A stretch of 64,000 nucleotides of DNA. Source: Hemicordylus capensis. Its lineage: Eukaryota > Chordata > Lepidosauria > Squamata > Cordylidae. Made by a program: the position numbers and the translations under genes. The stretch covers positions 15,953,320 through 16,017,319 of the forward strand of contig NC_069670.1 in assembly GCF_027244095.1 (NCBI RefSeq), written 5' to 3'. The notes below the pieces were generated by a model, which was not told the origin of the DNA, did not search any database, and worked only from the letters and a program-made list of their open reading frames with translations. Position 1 is the stretch's first letter. Each line of letters begins with the position of its first letter. Shown here one piece after another: positions 43,227 to 53,560 of the stretch.

Positions 43227-45381
43227 GACGGCGCCCAGGGCGCAGGAGGCCAAGGGCAGTGGTGCATGGGTGCATTTTGAGGTCCCTCAAGATGACCCAT
43301 TCCATGCCCGCTGTGTCCACTGCAGGATGCTTGTCAGCCGTGGAAGGGACCCTGCGCACCTGGGTACGACGCCTATGTGGAGACACCTAGAGCGTCACCA
43401 CCCAGGTCTCAGGGAACAGGCTGGCAGCGCTAGTGCGCCTTGTGCATCTGCCACTAGGGCGGGCAGCGGCAGTGTGCCAGCCAGCAGGCAGGCTACACTG
43501 CCCGTCCAGCGGTGGACGCAGTCCTCGGGCATCCAGCGTATTGTTCGCGTGGACCATCATCACCTCACCCGCCTCATAGGGGAGATGATTTCCACCGATG
43601 ACCAGCCGTTTCAGGTGGTCGAGAACAACGGCTTCCGCCGGATTCTCCAATACCTGGCTCCCGAATACGTCATCCCCTCAAGGACCACGTTCAGCCGGAA
43701 CGTGGTCCCCTCCCTGTACCGCCGGTGCAGGGAGCTCGTGTCGGCCGAGCTGCGTGCAGCTCCGGCCGGGACAAGCGTGCATTTCACGACTGACCTCTGG
43801 ACCAGTGTCAGTGGGATGCACGCTTCTTTCCTGGCCCTCACTGCCCACTGGTGGGGACCGGAGAGTGAGGGGACCTCCGCGGGCGATGCTTCCGGGTCCG
43901 GCGCGGCTCCCGCTGCACTACGGCACAGGTGGGCCGTCCTGCACGTGGAGACGATGGACACGAGGCACACCGCGGAGGAGGTGGCAGCCGTACTCGACCG
44001 CCAGATAGAGGAGTGGATTGGCAGGTGTCCACACCTCTCCCGCGGCTTCATTGTCACCGACAATGGAGCCAACGTTACCGCCGCTGTCGAGACAGTCATG
44101 GACTGTGTGAACATATGGTGTATGGCACACACGCTCCATCTGACCGTCAGGGACGCCCTTGGCCTTAAGGAGCTGAAGGCGTCCCAGGAGAAGGGGGCCC
44201 ACCCCATCCCAGCTGCTGTTGCTGCCACGGCCATGCTTGTGGATAAGTCTCGCAAGCTGGCCGCCCACTTCCACCGCAGCGAGAAGTCCAGGAGACTGCT
44301 TCGCCAGAAGCAGGATGACCTTGGCCTTCCTCGCCATCTCATCCCTACGGATGTGGAGACGCGGTGGAACTCCACCTTCCTCCTGTTCCAGCGCCTGTTG
44401 GAGCAGGAGAGAGCCCTTGTCGCCCTGGCGAGGGACGAGTCCTTGGATGTCTGCGACTTCTCGAACGCAGAGTGGAAGCAGATGTCCGAGGCGGTGTCGG
44501 CACTCGAGCCCTTCCAGCTTGCCACGAAGGGCTTGTGTGGCGACACCACTCCCTTGAGCCAGGCGCTGCCCACAGCTGTTGGTCTCGAGAAGCTGATGGG
44601 TGGACTCCATATCTCTCTGACCACGCCAGAGGGTCGTGCTCTGGCTGGGAGGCTGAGGTCTGGGGTTGACAAGCGGCTCGTTGATGTGCTGAGAGACAGG
44701 GAGGAGTATGTCCTCGCTTGTCTCTGTCACCCAGCCCTCAAGGGCAATGCCGTGAGTGCCGACGACTTGCCCAGGTGGAAGGGCATCCTGGTCAAGAAGG
44801 TTAGGGAGGAGGAGGCCGCTAGGGCCCGCAGAGACCAGGGTGTTGGTAGTGGTGCAGGGGCAGCCCTCGCGGCCCAACCCGCACCCAGCAGCAGCATGGG
44901 CGGCCAGCCGGCGTCAGCTTCCCCTTCCCCTCCCTCTTCCCAGTCCAGCAGCGCGGCATCCCAGGCGGCGCCATCGCAGCAGCCATTTGCTACCGACTCG
45001 AGATCCGCCCAGTGGTTTCAGCGGTTCTGCTATGGCGCCATGCCTGGTATGCGGGAGGCTCGACCTGCCAGGCCCCCCTCCAGTGCTGAGCAATGCGTTG
45101 CGCAGTACTTGGAGGAGCCTGTGGAGGGAGACGGCGTGGACTGCGCACAGTTCTGGGCGAGCCGCCGCCAAGTCTGGCCGGACCTGGCGGTGGTGGCTGT
45201 GCGCCTCCTCTCCTGCCCCCCAACCAGTGTCCAGAGCGAGCGGGTGTTTTCACGTGCCGGGGACGTGGTGACACCCTCTCGCTCCCGCTTGGACCCTGAT
45301 CTGGTGGAGCAGCTGGTCTTCCTTAAGGTGAACCTCCCCCTGTTGGGCTACCCCAAGCTGGAGTTTGAGCCGGGCGAGTGA
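43156..45381 (+). CDS. hAT transposase, BED-finger, 741 codons, open throughout
   Basis: DNA-cutting and joining enzyme of the element. Residues 37-82 form a BED zinc finger (C53-x2-C56 with H77 and H81/H82). The RNase H-like core shows HFTTDLWTS (Asp213) and IVTDNGANV (Asp302) with CMAHTLHL (322-329), then DVETRWNSTFLLFQRLLE (399-416). The C-terminal hAT dimerisation region is complete: PPTSVQSERVFSRAGDVVTP (688-707) and SRLDPDLVEQLVFLKVN (710-726). Family resemblance is to ZBED-type hAT transposases. In Hermes a catalytic Glu precedes two Trp in 'MEWW'; the matching place here reads AQFW (Gln665), so activity is uncertain unless another acidic residue serves. Residues 563-615 are a low-complexity Ser/Ala/Pro/Gln linker. 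Length is near the upper end for the superfamily. The start at 43156 is the first ATG in frame; an upstream exon may add residues. Confidence 0.92.
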   Translation: MAAVGRQRRPPPPGLQPPCEKRPRTAPRAQEAKGSGAWVHFEVPQDDPFHARCVHCRMLVSRGRDPAHLGTTPMWRHLERHHPGLREQAGSASAPCASATRAGSGSVPASRQATLPVQRWTQSSGIQRIVRVDHHHLTRLIGEMISTDDQPFQVVENNGFRRILQYLAPEYVIPSRTTFSRNVVPSLYRRCRELVSAELRAAPAGTSVHFTTDLWTSVSGMHASFLALTAHWWGPESEGTSAGDASGSGAAPAALRHRWAVLHVETMDTRHTAEEVAAVLDRQIEEWIGRCPHLSRGFIVTDNGANVTAAVETVMDCVNIWCMAHTLHLTVRDALGLKELKASQEKGAHPIPAAVAATAMLVDKSRKLAAHFHRSEKSRRLLRQKQDDLGLPRHLIPTDVETRWNSTFLLFQRLLEQERALVALARDESLDVCDFSNAEWKQMSEAVSALEPFQLATKGLCGDTTPLSQALPTAVGLEKLMGGLHISLTTPEGRALAGRLRSGVDKRLVDVLRDREEYVLACLCHPALKGNAVSADDLPRWKGILVKKVREEEAARARRDQGVGSGAGAALAAQPAPSSSMGGQPASASPSPPSSQSSSAASQAAPSQQPFATDSRSAQWFQRFCYGAMPGMREARPARPPSSAEQCVAQYLEEPVEGDGVDCAQFWASRRQVWPDLAVVAVRLLSCPPTSVQSERVFSRAGDVVTPSRSRLDPDLVEQLVFLKVNLPLLGYPKLEFEPGE

Positions 45382-45774
45382 TTACCGTGGGTTGCCCCAT
45401 CGTTGGTCACCTGCCTGGCTCGACCTCTGTGCTTATCCCTACCCTCCCCCCTTCCACCTCTAGCTGAGCTGACGTGACAGATGCTGAGCCGTGCCAGCCA
45501 GTTGCAGCGTGTAGTGTGCCCACACAGAGATGCAGTGGTAGTAGTAGTTGTAGTGCTGCGACTGGCCAGATGTTTACAATGCCCACGCCCACCTAAAAAG
45601 AAACCCAATGCTGACCAGCACAGGCCCTTTATCTATCCACCTGTCAGCATTTGGGGACCTGGCGTGGGCACGGCACACCCCCCCAAAGTAGCACAGCCCA
45701 CGGAGTACTAGACTTAGCGGCAGCGGCGGGTATACGTTCTAAAATGCAGTGTAGATATGTAAATACTGTATGTA

Positions 45775-45780
45775 AATAAA
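45775..45780 (+). terminator. Poly(A) signal AATAAA of the transposase transcript
   Basis: AATAAA 394 bp past the transposase stop codon, followed by T-rich sequence. Confidence 0.75.
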
Positions 45781-45781
45781 C

Positions 45782-46127
45782 ATGTAAATAATTTTTTCTT
45801 TAAAAACCCCATGTCAAAATCAAGCCTCAAAATTATGCAAAAGAAAGAAAAAAAGGTGACAAAGGGAGAACAAAATGATGAATTCCAAATGAATTGATTT
45901 TATTGAAAATGTTACCAGAAATCATGTGTGGGGGGCTTGGTTTACATGGAGAAAATGATTGGGTGATTTTTTCAAATGAAACGAATGAATTATTATCATC
46001 TTATGTTCATCTTGATTGTGGTCACTGTTGATGCTGGCTGATGGCAAAAAACCCAAAACCATCAGAATAGCAATGAACTGGCTGCCAACACAACATATTG
46101 ATTGATAACTGTGCAGGGGGGAATTGG

Positions 46128-46161
<34 letters not shown>

Positions 46162-46781
46162 TGCAGGCTCAGTCTGTCTCTTCCTGTTGTCTGTCTGTCT
46201 GTCTGTCTGTGTGAATGGATGCCTAGCACTGTCTCTGTGTGTGGATGCTTTCTGTGTGTAGTGTGGTGTGTGTCTGTCTACATGTTTTTTTTCCTCCCCC
46301 CCCATGCCTCCCTCCATCCTTCCCCTCTCATCCTCTCCCCTTCCTCTTCACCACCTTCCATCCTCCCTCCCTTCCAGCCCACCACCGCCTCACCTGCCCC
46401 CAACCCCGGTCTGGCAGATGATGAGAGTCTGGTCTCTCCCACCGAAGCACACACGTGAGCACGTGTGTGCACAAATATGTGGCTGACCAACTCTGAGCCG
46501 GACCCTCCCCCCTTCAATCCCCTCTACATCCCTCTCCCCCTCCCCTTTCCTCCCCCCTGCCTCACTGCCTCCCTGCCTCCCTCCCTCCCTGCCTCCCTCC
46601 CCCCTCCTAGCTAGCAGCGCACACATACACACACAAAACACCTGTGGTGGCAAACACCACCAGCACACATGCACTCACACTGGTGCCACCACCTCTGCCT
46701 TGGGCCTCTGTGTCCTTGAGCAGATATGTGGTGGTGGACCAGAGAAGCATTTCTTTCCAGCAAGGCAAAAGGCATGCACTC

Positions 46782-46826
<45 letters not shown>

Positions 46827-47849
46827 AGAGGTGAAAAGACGAGAAGAGGCAACTTCTAGAACCAGCAGCAGCAGGTGAGTGTCGTGTAATTGTGTTGCTT
46901 CCCAAGGCCACTGCCCATGCTCAATGCTCAGTCTGCTGAAACTAAAGAACTAGCCACAATCATCCTTCCTCACACGCAGCTCAGCTCAGCTCAGCTGCAC
47001 AGCACACTGACTAACTAGACACTACAGCTGGTGGTAGAAAAAACAGAAGTCTAGATTCTAGAAGATGTCCTGGTGGATTTTAAACTTTCAAATCTGTGCT
47101 AGGATTGCCTCGCCCGCCTCCTCCTCCTCCTCCTCCTCCTGCCTGTAATTGTGCCCTCTCCCCTTGCAGTTGCGCCGTCGTGATGGGTTGGTGATGTGCG
47201 TGCGCCGTCTACTTGTTAGCTCTCTCCTCCTCATGTTGGCTGGGCTTGCCAGGCACTGGCTGGCAGCAGCTGTTGGCTGTGTGCTAGGCTCAGGCTGTGG
47301 CACGCGTGACTGGACTGGGAATGTTATTGTAGCGGCAACACTGCTTGTGGTGGTAGCAGTAGTAGCTGTTGTTGTTGCTGGGCTGGTGGCTGCTGGCCTG
47401 TGCTGACTCTGCGCACTTGGTCTGGTCTGGTAATTTGGATGCAGATGTAGGGTGTGTGTGCATCATCCATGGGGAGCACCAGAGCAGAGCAGAGCAGGTT
47501 GGCTGGCTTCTGTCTGTCGGGCCTAGTCAGTGGCAGGCACTGAGTGAGGCGGTGGTTTCTTTGGGCGTCACATCACCCATCATGCAGAGCGGCAGGTCTG
47601 CTGCTCCGCCTCCTGCTTCTTCTCTGTGTGTGCTGCTCTTGTGCTTAGTGTGCTGCTCCGCTGCTGCTGCTGTGCTGGCAGGCAGCACAGCAGTGGCCTT
47701 TTTGTTAGATCAGAGAGTGGGTGTTGTCTCTCTGAGTGTCCTCCTCTTACTTGCTTGGACAGGAGTGGTGGTAGTAGGTAGGCATTAAGATGGACTGACT
47801 AGGTGTTACGTGTTAGGGCGCCCAGAGAGAGGGGCCAAAAAGATGGGGT
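45782..47849. other. Noncoding 3' part of the hAT
   Basis: No coding gene recognised. It includes (tg)n at 46131-46160, (ctgt)n near 46190, C/T-rich stretches at 46290-46610, (ca)n at 46789-46824 and a (cct)n tract near 47115. Confidence 0.7.
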
Positions 47850-48371
47850 GGCAATTGTTGGGTTGCTCCTAGTATTATTGGTGAATTTTTGAAGAAATTT
47901 TTTTTTCCATTGGCTAGAATGGGGGTTTGGGGCTGCCCCAGACCCGCCTCTGTGGGGTGGCAGCACCGCCAAAGTGGGTCCGGGGCCATGGCAAAAATGC
48001 CCTCAGTCCCTCCCAGCAATCCCCGTAGAGATAGGAGTGATGGTTCTGTTGTTTTTCTGAGGTGTTCTGAGTGAGTGTGGATTCTGTGATAGCAAATGAG
48101 AGTGGATTCATGGTGTCTCATTGGAAATCTCATTAGCTATCATAGAATCTACACTCAGAACACCTCATAAAAACAACAGAACCATCACTCGTATCTCTAC
48201 GGGGATTGCAGGGAGGGACTGAGGGCATTTTTGCCATGGCCCCGGACCCACTTTGGGGGTGCTGCCACCCCACAGAGGCGGGTCTGGGGCAGCCCCAAAC
48301 CCCCATTCTAGCCAAAGGAAAAAAAATTTTTTTCAAAAATTCACCAATAATACTAGGAGCAACCAATTGCC
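47850..48371. repeat. Long imperfect hairpin inside the hAT
   Basis: Left arm 47850-48101 ('ggttgctcctagtattattg' through 'gaggtgttctgagtgagtgt') is the reverse complement of right arm 48128-48371 ('acactcagaacacctc' through 'aataatactaggagcaacc') with only scattered mismatches. Arms are about 245 bp with a loop of about 26 bp. A transcript through it would fold into long double-stranded RNA. It may be a nested fold-back element. Confidence 0.9.
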
Positions 48372-48576
48372 TTGGGATTTTTGGGGTGGAGGACACCCAT
48401 GGGTGGCTACCACTCACCCCAGCTCTTTTGCCCCTAAGGGCTCCACATTGTGAGTTATGGGCAAGAATTATTTTTTTAAAAAAAATTGTAAAAAATCAGA
48501 GGAAGGTCCAATCGACTTGAAATTTGGGTGGCAGGTAGAACACAATGTCCCCTTCAAAACCAGCCACTTTTTGTAA

Positions 48577-48708
48577 TCCGAACCGGTTCGGATCCGAACC
48601 GGACCGGGGGGGTGGTCCGGCAAAACCAAAACCGAACCTCCCCGGTCCGGTCCGGACCCGGTTCGGACCCGAACCGAACCGGGAGAACTGGTTTTATGCA
48701 CATCCCTA
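48577..48708. repeat. hAT right subterminal repeats
   Basis: GGTTCGG / CCGAACC and GGTCCGG motifs mirror those at the left end, then the terminus GCACATCCCTA. Confidence 0.8.
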
Positions 48709-48983
48709 CAGCCAAATAGAGTCCACTTAGCTTTAATTTATCAGGAAAGAGATGGAGACTTTAACCAATAGTGCCAGAAGGATGAGGATGGAGCTCAGTG
48801 TGGGTTTTAAGGGTCAAAGCTCAGTGGAAGCGTGTCTGCTTTTCATGCAGGATGTCACATTTTCAATCCCTGACATCTCCACGTCAATACTTTATAGAAG
48901 AATGATCGTAGCTCGGTGGGAAACCATCCACTTTAGATGCAGGCATTTCCAGGTCAATCCCCAACATCTCCAGGTCAATACAA

Positions 48984-49337
48984 TTCAGGTTGAAAGCACA
49001 CCGCTCAGTGGTAGAACATCTGCTTTGCATGCAAGAGGCCCCAGATTCCATCCCTGGCACTCAGCATTTCCAGGTAGGACTGGGAAAGATGCCTGCCTGA
49101 AACCTTGGAGAGCTGCTACCAGTCAGTGTAGACCAGGTCTGCTCCACTCTGACCGTCCTTTAGACGTTAGCCTTCAACTCCCAGAATCCCTTCATATTGG
49201 TCATTGTGGCTGGGGTTTATGGGAGTTGTAGTCCAAGCACAGCTGGAGGGCCGAAGTTGATCAGCCCTCGTGTAGACAATACTGAGTGAGGTGGACCAAT
49301 GACCTAACTCAGTATAAGGCTGCTTCCTGTGCACCTG
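48984..49337 (+). mobile_element. tRNA-derived SINE with nested palindromic MITE (copy 2)
   Basis: Duplicate of 17172-17525. Confidence 0.72.
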
Positions 49338-49416
49338 TCCTATTCATTTGGGGGGATGGGGCCAAAGTTTAGTGGGAGAGCTTCTAGTTTGTATGTAGAA
49401 GGCGCTGGGTTCACAG

Positions 49417-49571
49417 TAGGGATGTGCAAACGTGTTCAGCATCAAAGCAGTTCATGACGTCGAAACATGTTCGACGTCGACCCCGGACCAGACCACCACC
49501 CCAGCCCATTTGCGTACTGGCCCAGTCCGATTCGAACCAAATCAGACCAGCTGGTTCCGTGCACACCCTTA
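49417..49571. mobile_element. hAT MITE, 155 bp (copy 2)
   Basis: Duplicate of 17605-17759 with gttcacag on both sides (49409-49416, 49572-49579). It lies 0.7 kb from the right end of the large hAT. Confidence 0.88.
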
Positions 49572-50346
49572 GTTCACAGGTCTGACCATTAATGGCAGCT
49601 TCCTGTGTTCCTGTTTTCTTCTTCTCTTTTAGAATACCTTTCATTTCTTTTCTTTGGTTTTTAGAAAGAAATATCTACTGCCATCACCACCCAAATATAA
49701 TCTGGTGCCCCTTAATGAACTGGGTACCTCCAAATGGATCCAGAAATCTAATGTTCCAATACCTAAATCCTCCTGAAATGAATAAACCTATATGGGAAAA
49801 ACAAAGAGAGGCCTGAAGTGGTTTTTTAAAATATGAACACTGGCTAAACGTTTATATGGAATTTATCTGTATCCCACACAAAGTCCAATGGGGCCGCCCA
49901 CCAAAAAAAGAGACAACCGCCTTCTGTGACTGGTGCTCCTCAACAACTGTCCAGAAGGCCTTGCCTTATGTTCTGTGCTATGGAAACAGCTGCATAGTAG
50001 GTCCTTGTCATGATCAAAACTGGAACCATTCCTTTTGCGAACCACCACCACCCCTTGCAAACAGCTTCACCCATTCCATATTTACTTAGAGGGAAATCTG
50101 TGTTTAGTAGGGCTTACTTCCAAGACGGCATTCCAAAATGTATAGCGTTAAGGAACATTCCGGGAAGAAGGAAGGCAATCTGGGTGTTTCCACTTTTAGC
50201 TGATGCCAGCATAATTTTGTTTTTTGCTCTGAAATCTTTGGGGTAATTAGAGTAATCTTGGATGTGATGAAACCAGCCGATTTTGATAATAAAGATCATG
50301 AGTGCAAAGGGGTGTCTCTCAGCCATTAAGGACACCGTGAGCAGAG

Positions 50347-50427
50347 TATAAAAGCCTCCGTCTCTCCACAATCAACCATCAACTCATCTCTTGCCTTCTC
50401 TTGCCTTCCTACTCCTTCGAGGAACAG
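50347..50427 (+). promoter_or_regulatory. Gene 6 promoter TATA box and noncoding exon 1
   Basis: TATAAAA at 50347-50353; exon 1 about 50377-50427 ending aggaacag; donor gtaagc from 50428. Nearly the same sequence as at 18542-18622. Confidence 0.85.
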
Positions 50428-51493
50428 GTAAGCTTGGCTTGTTCAAGCCGTTTCATTTATACTTCCTGAAATATCACTTTACTGAGACGGTTAGCCTTGT
50501 GAGATGGATGCTTGCATTTCCATCTTGTGCTATGGGGTTCTTGGATTCATCGCCCAATATATTTCTGGAGGTGTTTGAGTCTTCGGATGGTCCAGATGTT
50601 GGCTGAGAAGCTAAACATTCTCCTCACATTTGGGCTTCTTTGGGTGTATCTAACTTACACACTTTAAATTAGTTTGTTATCCTCTCTCCCCCATGAAACC
50701 TAAGGGATTTTTGTTGTCTGAGAAGGGGCTAGGGACCTCGAATGGAATCCAAACAACATTTCCCAGGATTCCTTGGAGGAAGCCATGACAGTTGACACTG
50801 CTATGAAATTATTATCATGCTTTTGGAGTGGTGGAGATGGCTGCTGTCAAGGGGTGAATAATATCTGGGCTTAATCCCGGAAGACCAAACTTGGTCAAGC
50901 AGAACATAGGAAGCTGCCTTCTACTGAGCCAGACCTTTGATCCATCTAGCTGATTGGCAGTGGCTCTCTCAGGTTCCAGGCAGGAGTCTTTCCCAGCCCT
51001 ACCTGGAGATGCTGCCTGGGACCTTCTGCATGTGAAGTGGGTTCTCTGCCATGGAGAGATCTTCAGAAGTCTACAGCTAGTATACATTTTGGATGCACAG
51101 AATCTAGTAGCCTGACAGAAAAGCACTCATCAGGCGTGATCATTTTCCAGTGCCTGAAATTTCTTTCTCCCGGCATCCTTTGCTGTAGAACTGGGCTGCA
51201 CAGCTTCCACCCTCCTGCAGATGGGGGACTACAACTCCCAGCATCCCTTACTATTAGCCACTGTGGCTGTGGATGTTAGGAGTTGTATTCCACCAACATC
51301 TGGCAGGACGAAGCAGTGCAGCCCAGTTACAGAGGAACACTGAGTGAATCATTTCTCCAGGATTGTATCATTAGTGCTTCCCTTCCACATAGGAAGCTGC
51401 CGTATACTGAGTCAGGGATTGTACATGAATCTGTGCCATTCACGGAATTTCTCATGGATCATATAATTTGTTCTCCCTCTTGCATTCTTTCAG
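50428..51493 (+). other. Intron of gene 6
   Basis: GT-AG intron ending 'cattctttcag'. It contains a minus-strand SINE (about 50905-51055) and a palindromic MITE at 51188-51327 with aactgggctgcac / gtgcagcccagtt termini. Up to 51106 it matches the gene 3 intron. Confidence 0.82.
51188..51327. mobile_element. Palindromic MITE in the gene 6 intron
   Basis: Terminal inverted repeats aactgggctgcac and gtgcagcccagtt around 'ggactacaactcccagcatc' and its mirrored half. The inverted-arm counterpart is at 58966-59105. Confidence 0.75.
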
Positions 51494-51514
51494 ACTCACC
51501 TCTACTCACCAGAC

Positions 51515-52027
51515 ATGCCTCTCTGTGGACCATCCTGCACCGTCCCATCCTGCGCTTCCACCCCCGTCGTTGGCTTTGGATCAGCAGGTCTCTGAGGAAG
51601 TCTCTGCGGTGGCGGCTACGGAGGTCTCGGCTACGGAGGTCTCGGCTATGGCTATGGAAGTCTCAGCTATGGCTAGGGTGCTGGCGGACGAGCTGAAACT
51701 TCTGGCAACCTGGGCACCCTAGCTGGAGTCTTCCCTTCCTGCATCAACCAGATCCCCCCAGCAGAGATTGTGATTCAGCCACCCGCCTCTGTTGTGACCA
51801 TCCCAGGACCCATCCTGTCCGCTAGCTGCGAGCCCGTCTCCGTGGGAGGCAACACTCCCTGTGCTGTGGGTGGTTCCGGAATCATCGGTGGTTATGGTGG
51901 TTATGGCAGTTACGGTGGTTACGGTGGTTACGGCTATGGTGGATATGGCTACGGCAACGGTCTCCTTGGGCGCCGCTATGGTGGAGCCCTTGGACGCAGA
52001 GACAGCGTCTGCCTGTCCCCTTGCTAA
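51515..52027 (+). pseudogene. Beta-keratin gene 6, two premature stops
   Basis: The coding exon starts MPLCGPSCTVPSCASTPVVG after the acceptor at 51493. Codon 27 is TGA (51593-51595) and codon 54 is TAG (51674-51676). Otherwise the frame stays open to the stop at 52025-52027 and encodes a Gly/Tyr region, the core box (QIPPAEIVIQPPASVVTIPG, SCEPVSVGG), a tail of GGYG repeats and the end CLSPC. The GGYGGYGYGG tail differs from genes 1-5, so this is a separate CBP subtype. The TGA is shared with gene 7; the TAG is not. The poly(A) signal seen in gene 7 is altered here (ccaaaaaaaa at 52505). Confidence 0.87.
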
Positions 52028-52552
52028 ATTCTAATGGACTATCTAGCTAGGAAGAAGAAGAATGACCCAATTCCACAGTGGGATGTATAGTCCTGGGTTT
52101 AGATATGCAGAGATCCCTCTACCCTAACTGGAGTCAGTGGGTGAAAAGGGTTTTTTTGGCATCCCTGAAAACCAGGCCTAGCTCTCTTTCTTTCCTGCCT
52201 CTGCTTTCAATTTGACTTCTCTTTATTTATGCACTTCATCTGGGGCTCCTTTATTCAGGTCTTTCAAATGGGCACGCACAAAGTCACGGGGAAAGGCAAC
52301 AGAAGCATTTAGTTCAGCCCCTGAATTTTGAACCCAGGTGAACTAGCAAAACTGTGCAAACATTGCTTGAGGGAGAGAAGAATGTTCTAGAAATATCAAC
52401 CACCCACCTCTCTCACACACTTGCATGGTCTCTTTCATCCATGTTGCTTTCTCCCTTTGCATAATACTCCTTGGGAATGATTCGTGCCTTGTTTTGTTTC
52501 CATTCCAAAAAAAATTACTTTTCATCATAATGGTCATCTGTTGGTTATGTTA

Positions 52553-52690
52553 CATAGGGACACAGGAAGCTGCCTGCCTTATACAGAGTCGGACCATTGG
52601 TCCACCTAGCTCAGAAGTTTCTACAAGGACCAGCAGTGGTTCTCCAGTTATCAGGCAGCAGTCTTTTCCAGGCTTACCAGGAGATGCTGC
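52553..52690 (-). mobile_element. tRNA-derived SINE fragment at the arm end
   Basis: 'gggacacaggaagctgcctg' through 'catctcctgg' read on the minus strand. The inverted arm has the matching piece at about 57615-57765, with the same extra gcctg in the tail. The homology of the arms ends here. Confidence 0.7.
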
Positions 52691-52719
52691 TTGTTCTTGT
52701 ACTTAATAATTAAGTGCCT

Positions 52720-53560
52720 CTGGACTATCCAGATCATCTAGTAGATGACCATCCAGTAGATCATCAGTAGACCATCCAGTAGACCATCCAGCTCTAAAGC
52801 CTGCCTGCTCATCCACCAGTACACTTTCTCGGTCAAACCAGTCAAGGAGCTTCCTATTTAAGTTTCTGGCATAAGGTTTACCAGTGATAGAGAATTGGTT
52901 GATATTGGCTAATTGGCTAATTGGTCAATAGTTAGCTGGGTCAGTTTTGTTTAAAGATCGGGATAATTATAGACAATCCCCAGTCGTGAGGTATACATGC
53001 AGTTTGGTTAATAGACGTAAAGAGTGATGCTAATACTGGATCCCACCATGCCAAATTAATTTTTCACTGGGGACAAAATCACCTCCAGGCGCTTTCCCAG
53101 AACTTTGTTGCCCAACCAGTTCATTAATCTCCCCAGGCGTAACAGGGATGGGAGCATGCACTGTATCATCAATCATTTTGGGACCATCTGCAACAGCCAT
53201 AAAATGGGCACAAAAGTGGGATTCCCATATTCCAGGTGGGATCAGATAATAATCTCGGACTGTTTGGGGGCTTCTACTCCCTCTGACTAGCGACCAGAAT
53301 CTAGAGGGATTTTTCAACCTAGAGGCCTGAATCAGAAGCTGCCAGGACACTTTCACTGACACTTTTTTCTTATGGTGAATCAGATTTTTGTACTGTTTTT
53401 TTTTTCCCCCAGGACAATCACTGATTGAGAAGATGTTGAAGGGATCCCTGCTCTAAATAAACGAAATTCCTTAACCAGCTGTTTCCTAGCTAGAACATAA
53501 ACGTGGTCGAACCATGGCCTAGATCTGTTATTATTGGATAGGGGGCCCGATTACTTCTCA
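52720..53560 (-). mobile_element. LINE reverse-transcriptase fragment
   Basis: The minus-strand frame 53362-53030 reads WQLLIQASRLKNPSRFWSLV, then SHFCAHFMAV and VTPGEINELVGQQSSGKAPG, the linker and first reverse-transcriptase block (SGKAPG.D..P.E) of non-LTR elements. Further downstream in other frames 'IPHDWGLSIIIPIFK' and 'PISLL' continue into RT blocks, so the ORF has at least a frameshift and several stops. It is an old 5'- and 3'-truncated copy. The clade is not decided; it is not obviously BovB or CR1. Confidence 0.75.
52727..52795 (+). repeat. Short tandem repeat 'ccagtagaccat'
   Basis: About five imperfect units of 12-16 bp between the arm end and the LINE fragment. Confidence 0.7.

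Larger units (their letters stand above)
38957..48708 (+). mobile_element. hAT DNA transposon, 9,752 bp, apparently complete
   Basis: The element starts TAGGGATGTGC and ends GCACATCCCTA, an 11-bp perfect terminal inverted repeat, flanked by cagccaaa on both sides (38949-38956, 48709-48716). Eight-base target duplications are the hAT hallmark. Copy 1 (16897-16904) and the inverted arm (61600-61607) keep the uninterrupted site. Inside are a TATA box, a pyrimidine-rich leader with a 100-bp tandem repeat, an 87-bp tandem repeat, two overlapping ORFs, a poly(A) signal at 45775, 2.8 kb of noncoding sequence with (tg)n and (ca)n tracts, and a long hairpin. It is longer than most hATs (often 2.5-5 kb) and its coding part is much richer in G+C than the host flanks. 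It is probably young, since the termini, target duplication and transposase frame are intact. Confidence 0.95.
22220..51106. repeat. Tandem segmental duplication, copy 2 (interrupted by hAT element)
   Basis: This is the second copy of 1-19303, in the same orientation. Corresponding points are CDS 3590-4069 and 25863-26342, CDS 9272-9790 and 31646-32164, and exon 1 at 18.6 kb and 50.4 kb. The position offset stays near 22.05-22.38 kb until 38957, then jumps by exactly the length of the inserted transposon. Gene 2 and gene 5 encode identical proteins and gene 1 and gene 4 differ at two residues, so the duplication is recent or recently homogenised. Confidence 0.93.

Noticed and set aside
43611-44877. 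Antisense frames of 353 and 319 codons opposite the transposase
   Set aside because: They are shadows of a G+C-rich coding frame; no domain is recognisable and the sense frame carries all hAT motifs.
53030-53362. A possible host gene of 110 codons
   Set aside because: The sequence has the SGKAPG block and spacing of LINE reverse transcriptase, and flanking frames continue into further RT blocks.
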